From CAYFPX01 sp964501915 (GTDB lineage Bacteria; Myxococcota_A; UBA796; CAJQPC01), in the NCBI GenBank assembly GCA_964501915.1, contig CAZCVP010000091.1, positions 1 through 28,810 of the forward strand: a DNA stretch of 28,810 bases. The letters run 5' to 3'. Positions within the stretch are counted from its first letter, which is position 1. Each line of letters opens with the position of its first letter. Made by a program: the position numbers and the translations under genes. This document shows, in pieces, positions 23,125-28,810 of this stretch. Below the pieces are notes generated by a model that searched no databases, was not told the origin of the DNA, and saw nothing but the letters and a program-made list of their open reading frames with translations.

Positions 23125-24312
23125 TCAGCGCCGCGGCGTCCAGTCGCCGTAGGGCCCCCCGAAGGCGCCCATGTCGTTGCGGCTCCCGTCGGGGTCGTTG
23201 AAGGCCTCCCCGGGGTTGCCAGCGTCGACCGCCGGGGAGAACTCGTCGAGGAGGAAGTCACCCGCGTCGGCGTCGACGAAACGCGGGTCCCCCGTGAGGT
23301 TGCCGACGCCGGGGTCGATGCAGCTCTCGCCGTTCTTGGCGGCCATGCAGTTGAGACCGTGGAAGAGGCTGTAGTCGGCCGACGTGCTGCCCTCCGTCAC
23401 CCACACACCGAGGCCCCCCGTGCCGTCGCCGACCGCGATGGAGTTCTGCAGGGTGAGCCCGGTCCCCGAGAAGCCCCGGGACTCCCAGTCGACCTCCACC
23501 ACCACGTTGGACACCCAGAGGGTGCCCTCGGTGCTGGCCGAGAAGGCGGCGTGGCCGGTGCGGCTGTCGTGGACGATGGTGTTCCACACCTCGGCGGCGG
23601 CCTGGGCCACGACCAGGAACCCGCCTCCCCGATCGTAGACGTAGGACTCGTAGTTCCGGTCCACGACGTGCCGGACCAGGGTCTCCGTCCCGTCGAGCCA
23701 GATGGCGTAGCTGGTGCCGATGTTCTCATCCAGCAGGCAGTCGGTCAGCTCGAGGCTCCCGCCGGTGGCCTGGATGACCGGCCCCCCCTGGTGGGACTGG
23801 TGCTCGCGCAGCACGCTGCCCCGGATGGTCAGCTCGGCGTCCACAGCGAAGACGCCACCGGCCTGGACGTCCGAGTCGCCCCGCTGCAGGGTCAGCCCGT
23901 CGAGGGTCAGCGACGCCCCCTCGACGGTGATCAGCGTGCCGGCCAGGTCGCCGTCGAGGAAGGTGACGTCAGGGCCCCGAAGCGAGGTCAGGGTCACGTC
24001 CTGCTCGATCTCCAGGCGCTCGAAGTAGGTGCCCGGGCAGAGGGCGATGACCTCGCCGGCCGCAGCCGCGTCCACCGCGGCCTGGACGCTGGTGAAGTCC
24101 CCTCCCCGGTCGCACACCAGCCAGTCGTGGGCGCCGCCGGTCGGACCGGTGTCCGTGGTCGAGGTGGAGCCGGTGTCGTCGGTGTCGGCCCCGTCCGGGA
24201 CACAGGTCCCGACCTCCTCGTGGGTGCCGGGGCCGCAGGTGAGCCCGGGCGTGCAGCCAGCCTGGACCGCCAGGGCTGCCAGGGAGGACACGAGCAGGGG
24301 GGGCGGGCGCAC
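23125..24312 (-). CDS. Beta-helix (pectate-lyase-like fold) lipoprotein
   Basis: 395 residues from GTG 24312. A short signal ends at 'VQAGC', a weak lipobox (Gln at -3), followed by a Cys-bearing Thr/Asp/Gly-rich linker. From residue ~65 ('CDRGGDFTSVQAAVDAAAAG', the start of many beta-helix proteins) to ~340 there are irregular beta-helix coils. The ending 'PAVDAGNPGEAFNDPDGSRNDMGAFGG...GDWTPRR' matches that of the protein at 3175-5247, so the two are paralogues. Six nt before GTG 24312 is TATCCT; the open frame further upstream runs through the tRNA and is rejected. It lies between a tRNA terminator and a decayed fragment at the left edge of the island. Confidence 0.82.
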   Translation of the reverse strand: MRPPPLLVSSLAALAVQAGCTPGLTCGPGTHEEVGTCVPDGADTDDTGSTSTTDTGPTGGAHDWLVCDRGGDFTSVQAAVDAAAAGEVIALCPGTYFERLEIEQDVTLTSLRGPDVTFLDGDLAGTLITVEGASLTLDGLTLQRGDSDVQAGGVFAVDAELTIRGSVLREHQSHQGGPVIQATGGSLELTDCLLDENIGTSYAIWLDGTETLVRHVVDRNYESYVYDRGGGFLVVAQAAAEVWNTIVHDSRTGHAAFSASTEGTLWVSNVVVEVDWESRGFSGTGLTLQNSIAVGDGTGGLGVWVTEGSTSADYSLFHGLNCMAAKNGESCIDPGVGNLTGDPRFVDADAGDFLLDEFSPAVDAGNPGEAFNDPDGSRNDMGAFGGPYGDWTPRR

Positions 24313-24335
24313 GGACCCAGGATACCCCAGAAAGC

Positions 24336-24356
24336 CCGAGAGGCCGGCCCTCTCGG
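24336..24356 (-). terminator. Rho-independent terminator of the tRNA transcript
   Basis: Perfect 8-bp stem CCGAGAGG / CCTCTCGG with a 5-nt loop. Read on the minus strand it is followed by GGCTTTCT. It lies 12 nt after the encoded CCA of the tRNA remnant, where a tRNA terminator belongs. Its presence on this side shows that the 3' flank of the tRNA is native. Confidence 0.6.
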
Positions 24357-24368
24357 ACCAGCCTCTGC

Positions 24369-24413
24369 ATGGATGCGGGGGGAGGACTTGAACCTCCGAC
24401 CTTCGGGTCATGA
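24369..24413 (-). tRNA. 3' half of initiator tRNA-fMet (CAT), truncated at the anticodon loop; attachment-site copy
   Basis: On the minus strand the bases give: anticodon loop CTCATGA (24413-24407), 3' anticodon stem CCCGA, variable loop AGGTC, T arm GGAGG-TTCAAGT-CCTCC, acceptor CCCCGCA, discriminator T and encoded CCA (24371-24369). Loop CAT, the CCC side of the three G:C pairs, and CCCCGCA fit the initiator tRNA. The 5' half should follow at higher coordinates with CCCGA on the plus strand, but AACGG is found, and no D arm or 5' acceptor strand follows. This is the typical scar left when an integrase uses the 3' half of a tRNA as attB. It is not a working tRNA gene; an intact one would be at the far end of the island. 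Confidence 0.8.
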
Positions 24414-24773
24414 GAACGGCTGACCTTCCTTGAGGAACGCTAAGGCCCTTGTTCCATTAGGGTTTCATCCTTGACCGCCTTGTGGGCATTGACCGTCGTG
24501 ACCTCCATTTGGTCACGGATTGGTCACGGATCGAGGCCGCCGCGGAACGGCGCGCTGCGGCCACTCAGAGCGGACCGAGCCCAAGGCGTGGGGGTCGGTC
24601 GAGGCGGACTGGAGGGCATGGGACGTCATGGTGCTGCTTTGCCGACCGGGCAGGCCGCGAGAGACCGTGAGTAGCTGGCCGCCCCCGCCGCCATCCCGCG
24701 AACCGGACTGGGTGCATCCAGTGGGCAGCAGCTTCTATTGATAGACCTGTGGACTACCGGCGCCCGGGAGGGG
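24414..24773. other. Gene-free island edge with integrase-arm-like repeats
   Basis: About 360 bases without a convincing gene. The first 120 bases hold three copies of a GGTCACGG-like motif near the tRNA remnant (24497-24530). A short minus-strand frame (ATG near 24630, reading to a stop near 24516) could be the end of a degraded gene but has no recognisable domain. From 24540 to 24773 I see only low-complexity Arg/Pro-coding frames. Confidence 0.4.
24497..24530. repeat. Direct and inverted repeats of TTGGTCACGGA/CGTGACC next to the tRNA att site
   Basis: CGTGACC (24497-24503) is the inverse of GGTCACG (24511-24517) with a 7-nt spacer, and TTGGTCACGGA is repeated in tandem at 24509-24519 and 24520-24530. 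Such sets close to an att core are typical of arm-binding sites for tyrosine integrases or Xis. No integrase gene is seen nearby. Confidence 0.45.
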
Positions 24774-25925
24774 TCACTTCGTCCCACTGCACTGGTACGA
24801 GACCTGCACCTCGTCGGTGGCCGAGTCCCCCATGCAGTCTGTCACCGTCAGCTCCAGCGTGACATCCCCGATCACCACATTGTCAGCCGCCCTCGGCTGT
24901 ACGCCCTCGAAGGTCACGACCGGCGTGATCGTCGCCTCGTCGGTGAGGGAGGCGTAATGGGTGTCGCCGGACAAGGTCCAGTAGTAGGTGAGCGGCTCAT
25001 CATCCGAGTCTGCCGACGCCGAGCCGTCGAGTTCGACCACGAGGGTCGGGCAGGACTGATCGCAGGACGTGTAGCTGCCGCACCAGGCCGAGTCCGCGTG
25101 GAAGACGTCGTCGCCAGCGCGAGCGCTCGGCGGCGTGTTCTGCCTGTTGTGAATGTCAGCCCAGATCTCAGATGGCCCCGAGGCCAGGCCCCCGTCATTG
25201 ACCGTCAGCTCGAATCCATAGGTGCCAAGGGCATCAACGAAGACGCGGGGGCTCTCGGCGTCCGCTTCCTCCAGATCTTCGGTCCCGACGGTGCTCTCGC
25301 TCGGCGACGACAGGACGACCCAGGAGAACGCCAGCGGCTCCGGCCCATCGTCGGGATCTGTGGACGCGGCCCCGGTCAGGCCCAAGTAGGAGCACACCTC
25401 CAGCGCCTGGTCAGCAGCGATCGCTGCGACCGCCGAAGGTTGGGCCTCCACGGTCCCGTCACAGTCGTTGTCCTTGTCCGGGTCCAGCTCCTCAGCGCCT
25501 GGGTGGATGTCGGGGTCAAGATCGTTGCAGTCGTCCCCACCGACCACGATGGCGGCGAAGCCGTCCGCGTCCTGGTCACTGTCCCCATCGACGCAGTCCT
25601 GGTCAACGCCGTCGTACCAGACCTCCGTGGCCCCAAGATACGTGGCTGGATCGTTGTCATCGCAGTCATCGCCACCGGCGCCCTCAGCCGACTGGCCGTC
25701 CCCATCGGCGTCGTCATCCGAGTCCCCGGCGCAGTCCTGGTCGATGCCGTCGTACCAGGTCTCAGGAGCGTCAGGATGGACCGAGGCGTCGGAGTCGTCG
25801 CAGTCGGTCCCTCCGGCGGCGGCATCCTCGTACCCGTCGCCATCAGCGTCGACACGGGAGTCCATGGGAAGGGTCGCCGACGTACAGGCGAAGAGGTAGG
25901 CGAGCGTGAGACAGCTGGCTTGCAT
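24774..25925 (-). CDS. MopE-like lipoprotein with PKD-like domains
   Basis: 383 residues. A short signal ends at lipobox LFAC (Cys14), which has few basic residues before it. Three tandem MopE/metal-binding repeats follow (about 26-67, 68-112 and 113-158), each 'DxDGDG...GGxDCDDxDxxxxPxA.E..DG.DxDCxG'. Residues 165-240 and 275-370 look like two PKD/REJ-type beta-sandwich domains ('GAASTDPDDGPEPLAFSWVV', 'DGSASADSDDEPLTYYWTLSG'). Probably a surface protein; the repeats are thought to bind Ca2+ or other metals. GGAGG lies 5 nt before ATG 25925. A 6-bp hairpin (25942-25963) and the large nested dyad (25968-26058) lie just upstream, in what would be its leader or promoter. Confidence 0.88.
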   Translation of the reverse strand: MQASCLTLAYLFACTSATLPMDSRVDADGDGYEDAAAGGTDCDDSDASVHPDAPETWYDGIDQDCAGDSDDDADGDGQSAEGAGGDDCDDNDPATYLGATEVWYDGVDQDCVDGDSDQDADGFAAIVVGGDDCNDLDPDIHPGAEELDPDKDNDCDGTVEAQPSAVAAIAADQALEVCSYLGLTGAASTDPDDGPEPLAFSWVVLSSPSESTVGTEDLEEADAESPRVFVDALGTYGFELTVNDGGLASGPSEIWADIHNRQNTPPSARAGDDVFHADSAWCGSYTSCDQSCPTLVVELDGSASADSDDEPLTYYWTLSGDTHYASLTDEATITPVVTFEGVQPRAADNVVIGDVTLELTVTDCMGDSATDEVQVSYQCSGTK

Positions 25926-25941
25926 GGGGCCTCCGGGTGCC

Positions 25942-25963
25942 CGACCGAAGACGGGGCCGGTCG
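25942..25963 (-). promoter_or_regulatory. Leader hairpin CGACCG/CGGTCG upstream of the MopE-like gene
   Basis: Perfect 6-bp stem with a 10-nt loop, between the nested dyad and the Shine-Dalgarno of the minus-strand gene. It could affect mRNA stability or attenuation; no function is shown. Confidence 0.3.
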
Positions 25964-25967
25964 CACT

Positions 25968-26058
25968 GTCTCACCAGCACAAACCAATGCATTCCGCCTT
26001 CGGCGGGCGCATAGAGCGCCTGCCAGGCATGCATTGGTCAGAGATGTGCTGGTGAGAC
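25968..26058. repeat. 91-nt nested dyad (cloverleaf-capable structure)
   Basis: The outer arms GTCTCACCAGCACA (25968-25981) and TGTGCTGGTGAGAC (26045-26058) are perfect 14-bp inverse copies. After one unpaired A on the left and six unpaired bases on the right, an inner perfect 10-bp stem ACCAATGCAT/ATGCATTGGT (25983-25992/26029-26038) follows. The 36-nt head holds CCGCC-TTC-GGCGG (25994-26006), GCGC-ATAGA-GCGC (26007-26019) and an alternative GCCT/AGGC pair (26018-26028). So the strand can fold into a stem with two or three arms. It lies between divergent genes. No second copy is in the window. It could be a regulator site, an RNA leader or a DNA hairpin recognised by an enzyme. Confidence 0.75.
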
Positions 26059-26116
26059 CCGGCGAGCGTAGCACGCCCTTCCGGGCCGCTGGTGCACCCA
26101 CCGGCTGTTTGAATCA

Positions 26117-26131
26117 CGCACAGACTGTGCG
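26117..26131. promoter_or_regulatory. Palindrome CGCACAGACTGTGCG, candidate operator
   Basis: Two 7-bp arms around a single A. It lies 20 bp before the -35-like box of the helix-turn-helix gene, a typical position for an autoregulatory site. Confidence 0.4.
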
Positions 26132-26150
26132 CAAGAAAACCACAGGGCCA

Positions 26151-26182
26151 GCGTTGACTCCGTTGGCTCAACGCACAATGAT
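26151..26182 (+). promoter_or_regulatory. Promoter TTGACT-17-AATGAT with overlapping dyad GCGTTGA/TCAACGC
   Basis: TTGACT (26154-26159) and AATGAT (26177-26182) are 17 bp apart. The arms GCGTTGA (26151-26157) and TCAACGC (26168-26174) with a 10-bp spacer cover the -35 and the spacer. Binding there would block polymerase. The predicted transcript starts about 24 nt before ATG 26213. Confidence 0.5.
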
Positions 26183-26212
26183 GGAGGGCACACCCACAAC
26201 AGCGAGCGACTC

Positions 26213-26830
26213 ATGGACATCGGCCCCCACATCAAGACCCTGCTGAGCGAGCGAGACATGTCGCAGAGCCAGCTGGCTCAGTCAGCAGCGCTGAATCGCA
26301 GCGAGCTCAATCGTTCCCTCAACGGCCACCGCTCCTTCAAGGTCGCCGAGCTGGCGCGCATCAGCCGCGCCCTCGGCCTGCCCCTGGAAGGGCTGACCGA
26401 GGGCAAGAACCTCGGGGAGACGGCCCGTGACGAGCTCGACGCCTTCCTCGACGTTCACAGTCGGCTGGTTCGAGCCTTGCTGGAACGCGACATGGCGCGG
26501 GATCAGCTTGCAGCTCACCAGGCCGAGGCTGAGGCCCGATACACCGAGCTTCGGCTGGCGCTCGACCGGCTCGTAGCGGAGGGCGAAGAACGTCTGCGAG
26601 ACGAAGTTGAGGGCCGTGAGCGCGCCTTGCGGTCACTCCACGACGAGCTCCGGGGGGTGCGGCGGGCCCTCGCAAGCTCCCAGGCCGCCCAGGCGACGCT
26701 CCGGCGTCAGAACGAGGAGCTGCAGGAGAAGCTGAGCCGATCCCGTCGCAACCAGCTCGGATCCGCCCTGCTCGGGACCTTCCTCGGCGCAGCTCTGTCA
26801 ACTGGCGACAGCGACGACTACGAGGACTAG
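26213..26830 (+). CDS. XRE-type HTH protein with long coiled coil and short C-terminal hydrophobic segment
   Basis: 205 residues. Residues 1-60 are a Cro/CI-type helix-turn-helix ('MSQSQLAQSAALNRSELNRSLNG', 'LARISRALGLPLEGL'). Residues 70-180 are a continuous charged coiled coil. A short hydrophobic stretch (LGSALLGTFLGAALS, about 187-200) precedes an acidic tail; it is too short to be a certain membrane anchor. The combination of DNA-binding head, coil and possible membrane or oligomer tip is unusual. Palindromes at 26117-26131 and 26151-26174 suggest it controls its own promoter. Divergent from the MopE-like gene, with the 91-nt dyad between them. Confidence 0.8.
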   Translation: MDIGPHIKTLLSERDMSQSQLAQSAALNRSELNRSLNGHRSFKVAELARISRALGLPLEGLTEGKNLGETARDELDAFLDVHSRLVRALLERDMARDQLAAHQAEAEARYTELRLALDRLVAEGEERLRDEVEGRERALRSLHDELRGVRRALASSQAAQATLRRQNEELQEKLSRSRRNQLGSALLGTFLGAALSTGDSDDYED

Positions 26831-26853
26831 CCCGCGGCCCACCTTCCCGCTGC

Positions 26854-27669
26854 TCAGCGCTCCAAGACGTCGATCTCGACAATGAGAAGGCCCCGCCGCG
26901 CGTCGTTCTCGTAGTGATAGGCCGTGGGCGTGAGCATGATCTTCAGCGGACCGGGTAGCCCGCGAGCGCGACTGACGAGGCGGTTCCAGGTGCTCTGGAT
27001 CTGAACGACGTCGATGCCCGGCGCCTCGCCCTGGTGCGTCGCCCCGAAGACCATCACGCGCTTTTCGTTGCGCTCCATGGACTCGACGGAACTCTCGAAC
27101 TCTGAGGCCGCACTCCGCGTCCGTTCCGCCGCCTCCACGTCAGGGTGAGCGTCACGGATGAGAGCCAAAAGAGCCAGGACCTCTTCCCGAGGCCTGAACC
27201 TGTGTTGCGCCTCGACCACCTCCGCGGGAGGCGCGGGCCTGGGCTGGGTACGACGACGTCGGCTGGTCGGGCTTGCTTGCTGACGTCGCCGAGGCGCCGC
27301 CACCGTCGGAGGTCGTGGGGGCATGGTCCGAGGAGAAGCAACGGCGCGGGGGGCAGTTACGCCTCGCATGGGCGTCGATCCACGGCCCCGGCCACCCCGG
27401 ACCAGGCTCAGCAGGTAGTCGCCCTTGGACACACCGTCACAACGCTGCTCAACAAGCGGCACGAGGTCCGCGGGGATGGACACGCTGATCCGCCGAGCGA
27501 TCTCGCCCTGAGTGACGTGCGCGAAGGGGCCAGGGTGCCGGTTGGTATTCTCGACATCGCGCCGAACCAGCTCTACGACCCTGCTAGACTCCGGACCGCG
27601 GCCCGGGAGGTGATGGAGGAGGTCGACGTCCCCCTGAGCAAGGTTCAGGGTCACTACAATTCTACTCAT
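26854..27669 (-). CDS. Protein with two N-terminal ribbon-helix-helix-like motifs and an unknown C-terminal domain
   Basis: 271 residues. Residues 60-91 ('RISVSIPADLVPLVEQRCDG' then 'VSKGDYLLSLVRG') fit a ribbon-helix-helix: an amphipathic strand, then two helices. Residues 3-40 ('RIVVTLNLAQGDVDLLHHL...SSRVVELVRRDVEN') look like a second, more divergent copy. A basic, Pro/Arg-rich linker (92-150) leads to a C-terminal domain (about 155-271, with 'KRVMVFGATHQGEAPGIDVV') that I do not recognise. Two motifs in one chain could replace the usual dimer. The region before its start has six GTAGT-like boxes at 8-11-bp steps (one double-length), as bound by ribbon-helix-helix proteins. The good Shine-Dalgarno (GGGGAG) is about 12 nt before ATG 27669, which is long. 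Confidence 0.7.
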   Translation of the reverse strand: MSRIVVTLNLAQGDVDLLHHLPGRGPESSRVVELVRRDVENTNRHPGPFAHVTQGEIARRISVSIPADLVPLVEQRCDGVSKGDYLLSLVRGGRGRGSTPMRGVTAPRAVASPRTMPPRPPTVAAPRRRQQASPTSRRRRTQPRPAPPAEVVEAQHRFRPREEVLALLALIRDAHPDVEAAERTRSAASEFESSVESMERNEKRVMVFGATHQGEAPGIDVVQIQSTWNRLVSRARGLPGPLKIMLTPTAYHYENDARRGLLIVEIDVLER

Positions 27670-27714
27670 GACTACCGAATTCTCCCCTTACTACCGCCAC
27701 TACTGCACAACTAC
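27653..27714 (-). promoter_or_regulatory. Array of GTAGT boxes upstream of and over the start of the ribbon-helix-helix gene
   Basis: On the plus strand ACTAC occurs from 27653, 27671, 27690, 27699 and 27710, and TCTAC from 27661. Start-to-start steps are 8, 10, 19, 9 and 11 bp. On the coding strand this is GTAGT repeated about every helical turn. Ribbon-helix-helix repressors and centromere-binding proteins (for example Omega-, CopG- and ParR-like) bind such short boxes side by side. Confidence 0.5.
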
Positions 27715-27737
27715 ACCACCGACCTTGCCAACGACGG

Positions 27738-27766
27738 TGTAGGGACTTGATCCTACATCAGGATCA
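27738..27766. promoter_or_regulatory. Overlapping dyads TGTAGG/CCTACA and TGATCC/GGATCA
   Basis: TGTAGG (27738-27743) pairs with CCTACA (27752-27757), and TGATCC (27748-27753) pairs with GGATCA (27761-27766). They overlap, so two alternative hairpins or two regulator sites are possible. They lie between the GTAGT boxes and the end of the next minus-strand gene. Confidence 0.3.
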
Positions 27767-27842
27767 CACCCGCCGCACCTACTGGCTGCCTTGTCGATCC
27801 CCGTCCCTGTGTCAGCCGCAATGGCTCCGCCAGCCCGAGGGC

Positions 27843-28055
27843 TCAGGCCTTGCGTCGCCTCAAGCCCGCGAGCAGGCGGCCAACCGACAGCACAACCACC
27901 AGGAGCAGGATCCCGACCACGGCGCCAGTCAAGAGGACCTCGGCCCACGGGATCCGCCTGGAGGACTCGGACTCCCACTCGACGTCCTCTCCTCTCAGGA
28001 TGGCATCCGCTCGCTGGTGCCGCTCCTGGATGGCCTTCAAGTCCCCGTTGCTCAT
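27843..28055 (-). CDS. Small single-span membrane protein
   Basis: 70 residues. Residues 1-34 are charged and helical, one transmembrane segment covers about 38-63 (AEVLLTGAVVGILLLVVVLSVG), and the end is a basic RRRKA tail, suggesting the N-terminus is outside or the tail is on the cytoplasmic side. The start overlaps the stop of the GAF gene by ATGA (28052-28055), so it is translated with it. It may be a partner or anchor of the GAF protein. No family recognised. Confidence 0.7.
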   Translation of the reverse strand: MSNGDLKAIQERHQRADAILRGEDVEWESESSRRIPWAEVLLTGAVVGILLLVVVLSVGRLLAGLRRRKA

Positions 28056-28756
28056 GAGACCTCCAGGGCATCGAGCTCCAACAGGTGGAGGGCTCCGACG
28101 ATCGGCCGGAGGTGGGTGTCGAGCTCGTCGAGATGGTCATCAAAGTGGTGGGGCCTGGTGCTGTCGAGCGACACCACGCCCCTGCACAAGGGCCCGTCCA
28201 TCAAGGGAAAAGCCAGGATGCAGCGGTACCGCTTGCCGAGAAATGAGGCTGCGTGCTCCGAGGCCTGGGTATCAGCCACGTAGGCAATCTCACCCGTCTG
28301 ACAGGCCTCCACGGCGCCGATGACCGCCGAGTCGAGGGCGATCGCGCCCGAGGGATACTTCGGACCGCGGAAGTCGGAGTAGGCCCCAACCAGCAGGGCG
28401 TCCTGCTCCCGCCTCAGCAAGCAGCAGGTGAGCTGCGCATCGCCTACCGGAACGACAGCCTGGGCGGTCTCGACCAAGCCCTTGAGGATTGCCGCGACCG
28501 CCGTTCCCGTATCGCCCAGCCGGCCGCCCAGGTGGTCGAGGACCGCTCTCAGCGCAGCGCTCTGGAGCGCCGACTGGCGCCGGTCGAGGCGCTCGGCGGT
28601 ATGGGCCTTGATCCAGTCTCCGCCGTCCTTGAGCACGACTCCGAGGATCCACAGCCCGCCCGACCCCAAGAGGACCGGAGCGCTCCAGGCCTGGTTCTCC
28701 CACGGGCCGTAGGCTGCAACAGCCATCCCCGTCGGTCCAGCCAGGGACGCAACCAT
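28052..28756 (-). CDS. Membrane-anchored GAF domain protein
   Basis: 234 residues. A hydrophobic segment at about 25-43 (APVLLGSGGLWILGVVL), with a weaker one before it, is followed by a helical linker and a GAF domain from about 80 to 230: 'LTCCLLRREQDALLVGAYSDFRGP', 'IAYVADTQASEHAASFLGKRYRCIL' (in pieces), 'FPLMDGPLCRGVVSLDSTRPHHFDD' and 'LRPIVGALHLLEL' are typical GAF strands and helices. GAF domains bind small ligands such as cyclic nucleotides or haem; no output domain is attached. GAGG lies 4-5 nt before ATG 28756. It is first in an ATGA-overlapped pair. It may sense a signal and pass it to the small membrane protein. Confidence 0.82.
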   Translation of the reverse strand: MVASLAGPTGMAVAAYGPWENQAWSAPVLLGSGGLWILGVVLKDGGDWIKAHTAERLDRRQSALQSAALRAVLDHLGGRLGDTGTAVAAILKGLVETAQAVVPVGDAQLTCCLLRREQDALLVGAYSDFRGPKYPSGAIALDSAVIGAVEACQTGEIAYVADTQASEHAASFLGKRYRCILAFPLMDGPLCRGVVSLDSTRPHHFDDHLDELDTHLRPIVGALHLLELDALEVS

Positions 28757-28810
28757 GAGGCCCTCGCAAGAACCCCACAGTGCCTGTTCTCACCCTCCAA
28801 CTCGGCGCAG

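Larger units (their letters stand above)
24414..28810. mobile_element. Left part of a tRNA-fMet-integrated island (right end outside window)
   Basis: The tRNA 3' half at 24369-24413 is followed on its 3' side by its terminator and core genes, and on its other side by DNA that does not continue the tRNA. So the island must extend to the right. It carries a MopE-like lipoprotein, two DNA-binding proteins and a membrane GAF operon. The integrase and the intact tRNA would lie beyond 28810. Confidence 0.6.

Noticed and set aside
24313..24411. Longer N-terminus for the second beta-helix lipoprotein starting in the tRNA
   Set aside because: The extra codons translate tRNA and terminator sequence, a known artefact; GTG 24312 gives a signal peptide and has a -10 box.
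24414..24740. Remnant of a tyrosine integrase
   Set aside because: Neither strand shows the R-H-R-Y motifs; only a short frame with no domain is present.
25968..26058. Integron attC site
   Set aside because: The GTTRRRY/RYYYAAC core sites are absent and both stems are perfect rather than having the typical extrahelical bases.
25968..26058. Miniature inverted-repeat transposon
   Set aside because: No target-site duplication flanks the 14-bp arms (CACT on the left, CCGG on the right) and no second copy is in the window.
1..28810. CRISPR array
   Set aside because: No regularly spaced direct repeats with unique spacers were seen; the repeats found are beta-helix or MopE coding repeats or short regulatory boxes.

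Overview
The window is about 28.8 kb of very GC-rich DNA (clear exceptions are short AT-rich intergenic patches). Abundant GTG/TTG starts, a Ser/Thr kinase with PEGA domains, MopE-like 'DxDGDGY...DCDD' metal-binding repeats and beta-helix lipoproteins point to a myxobacterium-like or other deltaproteobacterial predator-type lineage (Myxococcota or relatives). The lineage is inferred from protein style; I cannot search a database.

Layout. (1) 1-~3177: the right part of an integrated element, with an XRE-type regulator, a protein of unknown function and a large serine recombinase joined by two ATGA overlaps. The recombinase frame runs on into the antisense of the next gene, which suggests the attachment junction is at about 3170-3192. 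(2) ~3178-24368: chromosomal core. It holds a beta-helix lipoprotein; a group comprising a double radical SAM/SPASM protein, a glycosyltransferase with a long coiled-coil tail, a GT-C-like membrane protein and a second radical SAM/SPASM protein; a small Cys-rich lipoprotein; a Ser/Thr kinase with three PEGA domains, facing a secreted PEGA protein; a TPR protein; then housekeeping genes (YebC, MTAN-like nucleosidase, HslR-like S4 protein, acylphosphatase), a START-like protein, a hotdog thioesterase, a large secreted protein of unknown function, a decayed fragment and a second beta-helix lipoprotein. (3) 24369-24413: the 3' half of an initiator tRNA-fMet, cut at the anticodon loop, with its terminator kept on the left. 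This marks the left edge of a second, tRNA-targeted island filling the rest of the window. (4) ~24414-28810: island cargo, namely a MopE-like/PKD lipoprotein, an XRE-plus-coiled-coil protein, a protein with tandem ribbon-helix-helix motifs, and a two-gene membrane operon (GAF protein plus single-span small protein).

How the parts may work together. The radical SAM/glycosyltransferase/GT-C set looks like a surface-glycan or modified-peptide pathway without a recognised name. The kinase, PEGA protein and TPR protein look like an envelope signalling group. The island carries an unusual amount of cis structure: a 91-nt nested dyad (25968-26058) between divergent genes, palindromes at the promoter of the XRE gene, and a series of GTAGT boxes in front of the ribbon-helix-helix gene. 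Six genes have a TANNNT-like -10 box 6-7 nt before the start codon and no Shine-Dalgarno, which suggests frequent leaderless transcription. Several convergent pairs end in shared or abutting palindromic stops with no room for a terminator.
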